DNA of 64,000 bases from Bordetella genomosp. 13 (lineage in GTDB: Bacteria; Pseudomonadota; Gammaproteobacteria; Burkholderiales; Burkholderiaceae_B): positions 246,844 through 310,843 of the forward strand of contig NZ_VEHL01000010.1 in the NCBI RefSeq assembly GCF_007679965.1, written 5' to 3'. Shown piece after piece: positions 26,224-35,528 of this stretch. The notes below the pieces were generated by a model that searched no databases, had not been told where the DNA came from, and saw only the letters and a list, made by a program, of their open reading frames with translations. The translations under genes and the position numbers were made by a program. Every line of letters begins with the position of its first letter. Position 1 is the first letter of the stretch.

Positions 26224-27123
26224 TCAGGCGCGCTTTTCCGGCAGCGGAATGAATTCCGTCTCGTCGCCCGGCACCACCTGGCCGAAGCGGTTGCGCTGCC
26301 AGTCTTCCTTGGCCTGTTCGATGCGGTCCTTGCTGCTGGACACGAAGTTCCACCACAGGAAACGCGGCGCATCCAGCGGCTCGCCGCCCACCACGGCGAA
26401 ACGGGCCGGCGTGCTGCCCGCGTTGGTGACTGTGACCGGACGGCCCGGCGCGAACACCAGCAGGCGGCCGCGGTCGTGCTCGATGCCTTCCACCGTGACA
26501 CAGCCCTCGGCCAGGTACGCCGCGCGCTCTTCGTGCTCGGCCGGCAGGTCCACCGACGCGCCCGGCTGCAGCGTGACGTCGCCGTAGAACAGCGGCGACA
26601 GCGTGCGCACCGACGAGGTCTTGCCGAACAGCGAGCCCGCCACCACCTGCACGCGCACGCCCTCGCCTTCCACGATGGGCTGCGCCTCGCGGCCGTAGTG
26701 CACGAAGCCGGGATCGGTCTCTTCATGCTCGCGCGGCAGCGCCACCCACATCTGCAGGCCGTACATGCGCTGCGCCACGGCGCGCGCCTCGGGCGACGAG
26801 CGCTCGGAGTGGACGATGCCGCGGCCGGCCGTCATCCAGTTCACCTCGCCCGGCAGGATGGTCTGCGTGTTGCCCGCGCCGTCGCGGTGCACCAGCGAGC
26901 CGTCGAACAGGTACGTGACCGTCTCCAGGCCGATGTGCGGGTGCGGCCGCACGTCGATGCCGATCTCGGCGGGCATCACGGCCGGGCCCATCTCGTCCAG
27001 GAACACGAAGGGGCCGACGGAACGGCGCTGCGCCGAGGGCAGCGCGCGGCGCACCTCGAAATTGCCGATGTCGCTGGTGCGCGGGATGACGATGGTGTCG
27101 ACGGAAGTGGACAGGTCGGACAT
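26224..27123 (-). CDS. Pirin family protein
   Basis: 299-aa bicupin pirin. The N-terminal cupin has the metal-binding set RPHPHIGLETVTYLFDG plus His in VHSERSS. Pirins are cytoplasmic Fe-binding proteins, some with quercetin-2,3-dioxygenase activity; function here is unknown. Upstream AGGAG-like GGAGTTTTCC lies before the ATG at 27123. Second of two pirin genes on the same strand, separated by 180 nt holding a long hairpin. Confidence 0.9.
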   Translation of the reverse strand: MSDLSTSVDTIVIPRTSDIGNFEVRRALPSAQRRSVGPFVFLDEMGPAVMPAEIGIDVRPHPHIGLETVTYLFDGSLVHRDGAGNTQTILPGEVNWMTAGRGIVHSERSSPEARAVAQRMYGLQMWVALPREHEETDPGFVHYGREAQPIVEGEGVRVQVVAGSLFGKTSSVRTLSPLFYGDVTLQPGASVDLPAEHEERAAYLAEGCVTVEGIEHDRGRLLVFAPGRPVTVTNAGSTPARFAVVGGEPLDAPRFLWWNFVSSSKDRIEQAKEDWQRNRFGQVVPGDETEFIPLPEKRA

Positions 27124-27223
27124 GGAAAACTCCTGGTGTTCTTTTGTAGGGCCGGCGGCGCAGTGCCGGGCGCGGCGAAAACGGTTCGGGACTTGCTCGG
27201 GTCCGCTATGCGGCCGGGAATGC

Positions 27224-27268
27224 GCGGCCGGGGCATCGTTCAGGCTGGCTTCACGATACCCCGGCCGC
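27224..27268 (-). other. Long GC-rich hairpin between the two pirin genes
   Basis: GCGGCCGGGG (27224-27233) pairs with CCCCGGCCGC (27259-27268), and after a single C/A mismatch ATCGT (27235-27239) pairs with ACGAT (27253-27257), leaving a 13-nt loop. No T-tract follows on the minus strand. Likely a transcript-end or decay-blocking structure after the upstream pirin gene. Confidence 0.55.
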
Positions 27269-27303
27269 CGGGCGGCGGGTTGTCACGCATCGCCCGGCCT
27301 CGC

Positions 27304-28002
27304 TCAGGGCAGGTCGAAGACCAGCACTTCGGCGGCCTGGCCCTGCGACAGCTCCAGCGCCGCCTCGTCGGTCACCGCCAAGCCGTCGCCCGCCTCCAGC
27401 GCCAGGCCGTTGATGCTGACCCGGCCGCGGGCCACGTGCACCCAGGCCCGGCGGCCCCTGGCCAGTTCCAGGCGGGCGGCTTCGTCGCCGTCGAACAGGC
27501 CCACGTACAGGCGGGCATCCTGGTGGATGCGCACCGCGCCGCCGGCGCCGTCCGGGTCGGCCACCAGCCGCAGCTGGCCGCGCTTGTCTTCCTCGGGGAA
27601 GCGCTTTTCCTCGTATTCCGGCGCGATCCCAGTCGCATCCGGCTCGATCCAGATCTGCAGCAGGTGCGTGGGCTGGTCGGGCTGCGGATTGAACTCGGAG
27701 TGCAGCACGCCGCGGCCGGCGCTCATGCGCTGCACGTCGCCCGGGCGGATCGTCGAGCCGTTGCCCATGCTGTCCTTGTGCGCCACGGCGCCTTCCAGCA
27801 CGTACGTGATGATCTCCATGTCGCGGTGGCCGTGCGTGCCGAAGCCGCGGCCGGCGCCGATGCGGTCATCGTTGATCACGCGCAGCGGGCCGAAGCCCAT
27901 ATGCGCGGGATCGTAGTAGTTGGCGAACGAGAAGGTGTGGTGGGTATCGAGCCAGCCGTGGTTGGCGTGGCCGCGCTCGGCGCTGCGTCGAATGGTGATC
28001 AT
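27304..28002 (-). CDS. Pirin family protein, YhhW-like
   Basis: 232-aa pirin with metal ligands in HGHRDMEIITYVLEG and the later His/Glu of LHSEFNPQ. Size and MITIRRSAERGHANHGWLDT start fit the YhhW (quercetinase-like) branch. AAAGGAG precedes the ATG by 6 nt. Divergent from a LysR regulator (28170) that probably controls it. Two distinct pirins in tandem suggest subfunctions, but no aromatic pathway gene is adjacent. Confidence 0.9.
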   Translation of the reverse strand: MITIRRSAERGHANHGWLDTHHTFSFANYYDPAHMGFGPLRVINDDRIGAGRGFGTHGHRDMEIITYVLEGAVAHKDSMGNGSTIRPGDVQRMSAGRGVLHSEFNPQPDQPTHLLQIWIEPDATGIAPEYEEKRFPEEDKRGQLRLVADPDGAGGAVRIHQDARLYVGLFDGDEAARLELARGRRAWVHVARGRVSINGLALEAGDGLAVTDEAALELSQGQAAEVLVFDLP

Positions 28003-28123
28003 GGCGTACTCCTTTGAAATTTTGTGAATGACTCTGCCTGGCGGGACCGGGCCGTCTGGCTTCGTCGTTCACCGCATGAAAAGCATTGTGCGCGCGGCAG
28101 GGGGCCTTGAGAGTGAACGGCTT

Positions 28124-28150
28124 TGATGAGATCATTCGAATAATTTGAAC
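28124..28150. promoter_or_regulatory. Possible LysR operator between pirin and lysR
   Basis: TGAT-GAG-ATCA (28124-28134) is followed by the imperfect dyad TTCGAATAATTTGAA (28135-28149). These AT-rich dyads stand out in a 167-nt divergent gap and lie 20-45 nt before the lysR start. Confidence 0.4.
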
Positions 28151-28169
28151 GACTTCGCCGGCATGCCGC

Positions 28170-29096
28170 ATGAGCCAACAGCCCATCACTCCCGAACTGC
28201 TGTCGATGGTGGACGCCATCGCCCGCCACGGCAGCTTCGCCCGCGCCGCGCGCGAGCTGGGCAAGGTGCCTTCGGCGGTCACCTATGCCATCCGCAAGCT
28301 GGAAGACGGGCTGGACGTGCTGCTGTTCGACCGCAGCGGCCACCGCGCCCGACTGACGCCGGCGGGCCAGACATTGCTGCACGACGGCCGCCACGTCCTG
28401 CAGTCGCTGGACGAGCTGGCCTACCGCGTCAAGCGCGTGGCCACGGGCTGGGAGGTGGAGCTTCGCATCGCCGTCAGCGCGGTGCTGCCGTGGCAGCCGC
28501 TGTACGAGATCATCGAGGACTTCCGCGTGGCAGGCCCCGGCACCACGCTGCGCTTCTCGACCGAAGTGCTGAGCGGCATCTGGGACGCCCTGGCCTCGGG
28601 CCGCGCGGACCTGATCATCGGCGCGGACGCGGCGGGCGCGCCGCCCGGCAATGCCTTCCGCTCGCAGGCCATGGGCCAGACGCAGTTCGCGTTCTGCGTG
28701 GCGCCGCACCACCCGCTGGCCGCGCTGGGCCGCCCGCTGACGCCGCAGGACATCGCCGCCTATTGCGCGGTGGTGGTGGCGGACACCTCGCGCGACCTGC
28801 CCACCCGCACGCGCGGATTGCTGAACCAGCAGCCCAAGATCGTGATGCCCAACATGGAGGGCAAGATAGAGGCGCAGGTGCGCGGGCTGGGCTGCGGCTA
28901 CCTGCCGCTGACGCTGGCCGCGCCGCATATCACCCAGGGCCGCCTGGTGGTGTGCCCCACCGAGGGCGGTGTCTCGCTGGACGAGAACGTGGTGTACGCG
29001 TGGCAGGCGCGCCAGCCGGGCGCGGGGCTGGCATGGTGGCTGGAGAAGCTGAAGTCGCCGAAGCTGTGCGAGAGCCTGCTGGGGTTCGCGATCTGA
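28170..29096 (+). CDS. LysR-family regulator divergent from pirin
   Basis: 308-aa LysR protein; helix-turn-helix in residues 5-65 (GSFARAARELGKVPSAVTYA), effector domain from about residue 92. It resembles the DhcR/YhaJ-like group, in which the regulator is often paired with a divergent pirin. Stop at 29094-29096 is followed at once by a small CGGTCG-CTT-CGACCG hairpin. Target most likely the yhhW-like pirin. Confidence 0.87.
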   Translation: MSQQPITPELLSMVDAIARHGSFARAARELGKVPSAVTYAIRKLEDGLDVLLFDRSGHRARLTPAGQTLLHDGRHVLQSLDELAYRVKRVATGWEVELRIAVSAVLPWQPLYEIIEDFRVAGPGTTLRFSTEVLSGIWDALASGRADLIIGADAAGAPPGNAFRSQAMGQTQFAFCVAPHHPLAALGRPLTPQDIAAYCAVVVADTSRDLPTRTRGLLNQQPKIVMPNMEGKIEAQVRGLGCGYLPLTLAAPHITQGRLVVCPTEGGVSLDENVVYAWQARQPGAGLAWWLEKLKSPKLCESLLGFAI

Positions 29097-29155
29097 CGGT
29101 CGCTTCGACCGTGCCGCCACTGGAATGCGCCGCCCTCGCGAGCGGCGCGTCCATG

Positions 29156-29182
29156 AAAAAGGCGGGCCCTCTCGGGCCCGCC
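29156..29182 (-). terminator. Intrinsic terminator of glnA-ntrB-ntrC
   Basis: Perfect 9-bp stem GGCGGGCCC / GGGCCCGCC with a 4-nt loop (29161-29182), followed on the minus strand by TTTTT (29156-29160), 34 nt after the ntrC stop. Confidence 0.88.
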
Positions 29183-29216
29183 CACACCAGAACGAACAGA
29201 CGACCGGCGTGTACGC

Positions 29217-30706
<1,490 letters not shown>

Positions 30707-30707
<1 letters not shown>

Positions 30708-31771
30708 CAGAGTGGGGGCTCCATCGGTAGGACCAGGCGAAATTCGGTATGCCGCGGCCGCGACTCGAATTCGATGATGCCGCCGTGCTGTTGCACGAAA
30801 TCCTGGGCCAGGCTCAGGCCCAGGCCGGTGCCGCCCGGCCGGGCGGTGACCAGGGGATGAAAGATGCGGTCGCGGATGTGCTCGGGCACGCCGGGACCGT
30901 TGTCGATGATGGACAGCACCAGCGCCAGCCGGTGGTGCCGGTGCGCCAGCATCACCTGGCGCGCCACGCGGGTGCGCAGCATGATCTGGGCCGGCGGCAC
31001 GTCGGGGCCGGGTTTCTGAAGCACCAGTTCCTGCGCGGCATTGCGCACCACGTTCAGCACTGACTGCATCAGCCGCGCGGCGTCGCCGTGCAGATCGGGC
31101 ACCGACGCGTCGTAGTCGCGCAGCAGGCCCACGCCCTCGCGGAACTCGGCCTGGATCAGGGCGCAGACGCGCTCGCAGATCTCGTGGATGTTGACCGGCT
31201 TGGCGTTCAACGGCACGCGCTGCGGGCCGCTCAGGCGGTCGACCAGCGCCTGCAGGCGATCGGCCTCGGAGATGATGACCTGCGTGTATTCGGTCAGGGC
31301 GGCGCTGGGCAGCTCGGCTTCCAGCAACTGGGCCGCGCCGCGCAGCCCGCCCAGCGGATTCTTCACTTCGTGCGCCAGGTTGCGCAGCAGCTCGCGATGC
31401 GACTCGATCTCTTCGACCAGGCGGTGGTTGCGGTCGGCCAGCGTGCGCTGCTCGATCTCGCGCGCCTCGATCAGCACGGGCCAGGCCTGGCCCGTCAGCG
31501 CCACGGTGGTGACGGTGACCTCGACCGACTCGGTCGCGCGGCGCAACGACGTCAATTGCCGCACGTCGGCGAACTTGCCCGCGACCGCGCCGTCGATGGA
31601 GGTCTGCAGGTCTTCGGGATGGTCGAACAGGCCCACCGCGGACAGGCCGCGCAACTGCTTGCGCGATCGCCCGAACAGGTCCTCGGCGGCGGCGTTGGCG
31701 TATTCGATGTGGCCACGCTCGTTCACCAGGAACACGGACGTGGCGAGCAAATCAAAAGCGTCTACATTCAT
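30707..31771 (-). CDS. ntrB: Nitrogen sensor kinase NtrB
   Basis: Cytoplasmic histidine kinase/phosphatase that sets NtrC phosphorylation in response to PII. 354 aa from the ATG at 31771 (MNVDAFDLLATSVFLVNERG); upstream in-frame codons are not NtrB-like. PAS domain at residues 5-105; H box LAHEVKNPLGGLRG with the phospho-His; N box VLNVVRNAAQE; G boxes DNGPGVP and GGTGLGLSLAQ. Start overlap with ntrC ensures coupled translation. It follows glnA by 195 nt, with a CCGCGG-GAAA-CCGCGG hairpin (31830-31845) in the gap, so glnA-ntrBC may be partly uncoupled. Confidence 0.94.
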
Positions 31772-31966
31772 CGCTGAAGCACCAGGGCCGTGAGGCGGAC
31801 GTCCGGCAGGCCTGGCGGCCGGCGGGATGCCGCGGGAAACCGCGGACGAACGCAATGTCCGTCCGCGGGCAACGGCTTGCCGCGAGGTGGATGGTCCGCC
31901 CCGCGCGCCGGCAAGTCATGCCAGCGGTGCCGCGCGGGCGAGCCCGAAGGCCCGCCCATCAGCCCA

Positions 31967-33379
31967 TTACAGGCTGTAGTACATGTCGAATTCGACCGGG
32001 TGCGTCGTCATGCGCAGACGCTGCACGTCGGCTTCCTTCAGCGCCAGGTAGGCATCGATCATGTCGTTGCTGAACACGCCGCCGCGGGTCAGGAACTCGC
32101 GGTCCTTGTCCAGGGCTTCCAGGGCCTGATCCAGCGAGGCGCAGACGGTCGGGATCTTCGCGTCTTCTTCCGGCGGCAGGTCGTACAGGTTCTTGTCCGC
32201 CGGGTCGCCCGGGTGGATCTTGTTCTGCACGCCGTCCAGGCCGGCCATCATCAGGGCCGAGAACGCCAGGTACGGGTTGGCCAGGGGGTCCGGGAAGCGC
32301 GTCTCGATGCGGCGGGCCTTGGGGTTGCCGACGTACGGGATGCGGATCGAGGCCGAGCGGTTGCGGGCCGAGTAGGCCAGCTTGACCGGGGCTTCGTAGT
32401 GCGGGACCAGGCGCTTGTACGAGTTGGTGCCGGGGTTGGTGATGGCGTTCAGCGCGCGGGCATGCTTGATGATGCCGCCGATGTAGTACATCGCGAATTC
32501 CGACAGGCCGGCGTAGCCGTTGCCCGCGAACAGGTTCTGGCCGTCCTTCCAGATCGACTGGTGCACGTGCATGCCGGAGCCGTTGTCGCCGACGACGGGC
32601 TTGGGCATGAAGGTGGCGGTCTTGCCGTAGGCGTGGGCCACGTTGTGCACGACGTACTTCAGGATCTGGTTCCAGTCGGCGCGGCGCACCAGCGTGCTGA
32701 ACTTCGTGCCGATTTCCAGCTGGCCGGGGGCGGCCACTTCGTGGTGGTGCACTTCGACGGGCACGCCCATCTGTTCCAGCACCAGGCACATTTCCGAACG
32801 CATGTCCTGGAACGAGTCGACCGGGGGCACGGGGAAGTAGCCGCCCTTGACGCCGGGACGGTGGCCCATGTTGCCGCCTTCGAATTCCAGGCCGGTCGAC
32901 CACGGGGCTTCTTCGGACTTGATCTTGACGAAAGTGCCCGACATATCGGTGTTCCACGTCACGCCGTCGAACACGAAGAATTCGGGTTCCGGACCGAAGT
33001 AGGCGGTATCGCCCAGGCCGGAGGACTTCAGGTAGGCTTCGGCGCGCTTGGCCAGCGAGCGCGGGTCGCGGTCGTAGCCCTTCATGTCCGACGGTTCGAC
33101 CACGTCGCACGAGAGGATCAGGGTGGACTCTTCGCGGAACGGGTCCAGGTTGGCCGTTTCCACGTCGGGGATGAGCAGCATGTCGGACGCTTCGATGCCC
33201 TTCCAGCCGGGGATCGACGAACCGTCGAAGGCCTGACCGCTTTCCAGCTTGTCCTCGTCCACCGTGTGGGCGGGCACCGAGACGTGGTGCTCACGGCCAA
33301 CGGTATCGGTAAAGCGGAAATCAACGAACTTGACTTCGTTGTCGGCGATCAATTTCAGAACGTCTTGGGGGCTTGCCAT
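31967..33379 (-). CDS. glnA: Glutamine synthetase type I
   Basis: Dodecameric enzyme condensing ammonia and glutamate with ATP. 470 aa from the ATG at 33379 with GGAG 8 nt upstream; an in-frame start 19 codons earlier was rejected because it overlaps the promoter spacer. Seen: AFDGSSIPGW near residue 50, GPEPEFFVFD, VEVHHHEVAAPGQLEIG, ATFMPKPVVGDNGSGMHVHQ, and the adenylylation-site Tyr in KNLYDLPPE. A sigma-54 promoter and NtrC half-sites lie upstream. Followed by ntrB-ntrC on the same strand, the classical enteric/betaproteobacterial order. Confidence 0.96.
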   Translation of the reverse strand: MASPQDVLKLIADNEVKFVDFRFTDTVGREHHVSVPAHTVDEDKLESGQAFDGSSIPGWKGIEASDMLLIPDVETANLDPFREESTLILSCDVVEPSDMKGYDRDPRSLAKRAEAYLKSSGLGDTAYFGPEPEFFVFDGVTWNTDMSGTFVKIKSEEAPWSTGLEFEGGNMGHRPGVKGGYFPVPPVDSFQDMRSEMCLVLEQMGVPVEVHHHEVAAPGQLEIGTKFSTLVRRADWNQILKYVVHNVAHAYGKTATFMPKPVVGDNGSGMHVHQSIWKDGQNLFAGNGYAGLSEFAMYYIGGIIKHARALNAITNPGTNSYKRLVPHYEAPVKLAYSARNRSASIRIPYVGNPKARRIETRFPDPLANPYLAFSALMMAGLDGVQNKIHPGDPADKNLYDLPPEEDAKIPTVCASLDQALEALDKDREFLTRGGVFSNDMIDAYLALKEADVQRLRMTTHPVEFDMYYSL

Positions 33380-33441
33380 GTCATCTCCATTGATAAAAAC
33401 GTCGTAGGGCAAAGTCAGCCCGACTGGCAATGACATTCAAA

Positions 33442-33456
33442 GCAATAAGCGTGCCA
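33442..33456 (-). promoter_or_regulatory. Sigma-54 (RpoN) promoter of glnA
   Basis: Minus-strand TGGCACGCTTATTGC: the -24 element TGGCAC and -12 element TTGC with 5 nt between, a full match to the consensus. It lies 63 nt before the glnA start codon. Confidence 0.9.
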
Positions 33457-33506
33457 GGACTGAACTTCGGGATTCCCCGCAGGCGCGGCCAGGGCGGCCG
33501 CACCAC

Positions 33507-33547
33507 AGCACCACAATGGTGCAAATCATGGTGCACGATGCACCAAT
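33507..33547 (-). promoter_or_regulatory. NtrC enhancer sites upstream of glnA
   Basis: Four half-sites of TGCACCA/TGGTGCA type are packed here. GCACC-ACAAT-GGTGC (33508-33522) is the canonical NtrC dyad; TGGTGCA at 33529 and TGCACCA at 33539 form a second perfect dyad GGTGCA-CGA-TGCACC. The distance of about 65-100 bp upstream of the sigma-54 promoter is right for NtrC loops. Confidence 0.82.
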
Positions 33548-33552
33548 ATAGA

Positions 33553-34782
33553 TCAATCGGCGGACAGGAACATTTCCTGCAAGTCGTTCAGGAAGCGCCA
33601 TCCCAGGGCAGTGGCGCGGAGCCGCGTGGGGTCCGGGTCCAACAGGCCGCGCGACGAAGCTGCTTCCAATTGGTGCGCGATGCTCGCCAGCGATTGGCCG
33701 GTGCGTTCGGCGAACAGGCTGGCCGCCACGCCGTCCTTCAGGCGCAAGGCGTTGAGCATGAACTCGAAAGGCAGTTCGTCGGCCTGCACCACGCGCTCCT
33801 CGGCGATGTGGCTGCCGTCGTGGCGCCCTGCCCGTTCCATCCACGACTCGGGCTGGCGCGCCCGCGCCTGCCTGACGATACGGTCGTGGAATGACAGCTT
33901 GCCGTGCGCGCCCGGTCCCAGGCCCAGGTAGTCGCCGAACTCCCAGTAATTGAGGTTGTGGCGGCAGCGCGCGCCGGGCCTGGCATAGGCCGACACCTCG
34001 TAGCGCTGCAGGCCGGCCGCGGACAGCTCGGCCTCGACCGCATCCTGCATGGCCGCGCCCAGGTCGTCGTCGGGCAGTCCTTCGGGCGGGTACTTGGCGA
34101 ATACGGTGTTGGGTTCGAGCGTCAGGTGGTACATGGACAGGTGCTCGGTGCCGAACGACAGCGCCTGCCGCACGTCGGCCAGACAGGCCTCCAGGCTCTG
34201 GTCCGGCAGCGCGAACATCAGGTCCAGGTTGACGCGCTCGGTGGCGCGCTGGGCCATCTCGATGGCGGCGCGCGCCTGGCCCGAATCGTGGATGCGGCCC
34301 AGGCGCTTCAGCTGCGCATCGTCGAAGCTCTGGATGCCCAGCGAGAAGCGCGTCACGCCGCTGGCGGCATAATCGCGCAGCCGCGAGGCCTCGGCGGTGC
34401 CGGGGTTGGCCTCCATCGTGATCTCGGCGTCGGGCAGCAGGTTCAGGCAGGCGCGCAGCATGGCCAGCAGTTCGTCCAGGCCGGCGGCGGACAGCAGGCT
34501 GGGCGTGCCGCCGCCCAGGAACACCGACACCACCTGCCGGCCCCAGATGGACGGCAGCGACTGTTCGAGATCGGCGCGCAGCGCGTCCAGGTAGGCGCGC
34601 TCGGGCATCTCGTCTGCCGCGTGCGAGTTGAAATCGCAATAAGGGCATTTGCGCACGCACCAGGGCACGTGCACGTAGACCGACAGGGGCGGCAGGCTGG
34701 TCAGGGTGGCCGGGCCGGCCGGCATCACCGCGCGCGGGCGCGCGACGGCGCCGACGGGTTGCAGAGGGATGGTGCGGGGCAT
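33553..34782 (-). CDS. hemW: Radical-SAM heme chaperone HemW
   Basis: Heme-binding radical SAM protein that delivers heme to respiratory enzymes; formerly annotated as oxygen-independent coproporphyrinogen oxidase. 409 aa. The cluster motif CVRKCPYCDF has the three SAM-cluster cysteines but lacks the fourth Cys of true HemN (CxxxCxxCxC), which favours HemW. FLGGGTPSLL, GVTRFSLGIQSFDD and YWEFGDYLGLGPGAHG are all present. The first about 30 residues are variable and the start is uncertain; an ATG at residue 20 is possible. Nine nt after rdgB on the same strand. Confidence 0.92.
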   Translation of the reverse strand: MPRTIPLQPVGAVARPRAVMPAGPATLTSLPPLSVYVHVPWCVRKCPYCDFNSHAADEMPERAYLDALRADLEQSLPSIWGRQVVSVFLGGGTPSLLSAAGLDELLAMLRACLNLLPDAEITMEANPGTAEASRLRDYAASGVTRFSLGIQSFDDAQLKRLGRIHDSGQARAAIEMAQRATERVNLDLMFALPDQSLEACLADVRQALSFGTEHLSMYHLTLEPNTVFAKYPPEGLPDDDLGAAMQDAVEAELSAAGLQRYEVSAYARPGARCRHNLNYWEFGDYLGLGPGAHGKLSFHDRIVRQARARQPESWMERAGRHDGSHIAEERVVQADELPFEFMLNALRLKDGVAASLFAERTGQSLASIAHQLEAASSRGLLDPDPTRLRATALGWRFLNDLQEMFLSAD

Positions 34783-34791
34783 GCGAGGAAA

Positions 34792-35415
34792 TCAGGAGTG
34801 TGCGAGCTTGTCCAGCAGCTGGCGCAGCGCGCGGGCGCGATGGCTGACGCGGTTCTTCTCGTCCGGGTCCAGCGCGGCGGCGGTGGCGCCCAGCTCGGGC
34901 AGGTAGAAATGCGGATCGTAGCCGAAGCCGTGCTCGCCCTCGGGCATGTCCAGGATCTCGCCGTGCCAGACGCCCTCGCCGATCAGCGGCTGCGGATCGT
35001 CGGCGCTGCGCACGTAGACCAGCACGGCCACGTACCAGGCGCGCCGGTCGGCCTGGCCGGCCAGGTTGCGCACCAGCAGCGCGTTGTTGGCGGCATCGCT
35101 TTTCTCGCCGCCGGCCCGCTGGGCATAGCGCGCCGAATACACGCCTGGCGCGCCGTCCAGCGCGGCCACGCACAGGCCGGAGTCGTCGGCCAGCGCCGGC
35201 AGGCCGGTATGCCGGCTGGCATGGCGCGCCTTGGCCAGCGCATTCTCGACGAAGGTCACGTAGGGCTCGTCGGCGTCGGACACGCCGAGTTCGCCTTGCG
35301 GCACCAGCTCGATGCCCAAAGGCGAAAACAGCGCTGCGAACTCGCGCAGCTTGCCGGGGTTGCCGGAGGCCAAAACGACCCGGCGCGGGGGGAAAGAGTC
35401 TGAAGAGGCGTTCAT
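34792..35415 (-). CDS. rdgB: XTP/dITP diphosphatase (RdgB/HAM1)
   Basis: House-cleaning nucleotide pyrophosphatase removing inosine and xanthosine triphosphates. 207 aa. Seen: LASGNPGKLREF (substrate loop), FVENALAKARHAS, ALADDSGLCVAALDGAPGVY with the catalytic Asp pair, GFGYDPHF, and SHRARALRQL at the C-terminus. First gene of a pair with hemW. In related bacteria rph normally sits just upstream; here rph lies 11 kb away on the same strand. Confidence 0.95.
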   Translation of the reverse strand: MNASSDSFPPRRVVLASGNPGKLREFAALFSPLGIELVPQGELGVSDADEPYVTFVENALAKARHASRHTGLPALADDSGLCVAALDGAPGVYSARYAQRAGGEKSDAANNALLVRNLAGQADRRAWYVAVLVYVRSADDPQPLIGEGVWHGEILDMPEGEHGFGYDPHFYLPELGATAAALDPDEKNRVSHRARALRQLLDKLAHS

Positions 35416-35528
35416 CGATCCGATTGTATTAGTTTGCCTGCAACACTTTGTCGCACGGCCACACTATGGACACAATGGCGGGCCACCATGAAGGTCGCTT
35501 TACATCGTCAAGGCCAGCAAGACCCATC

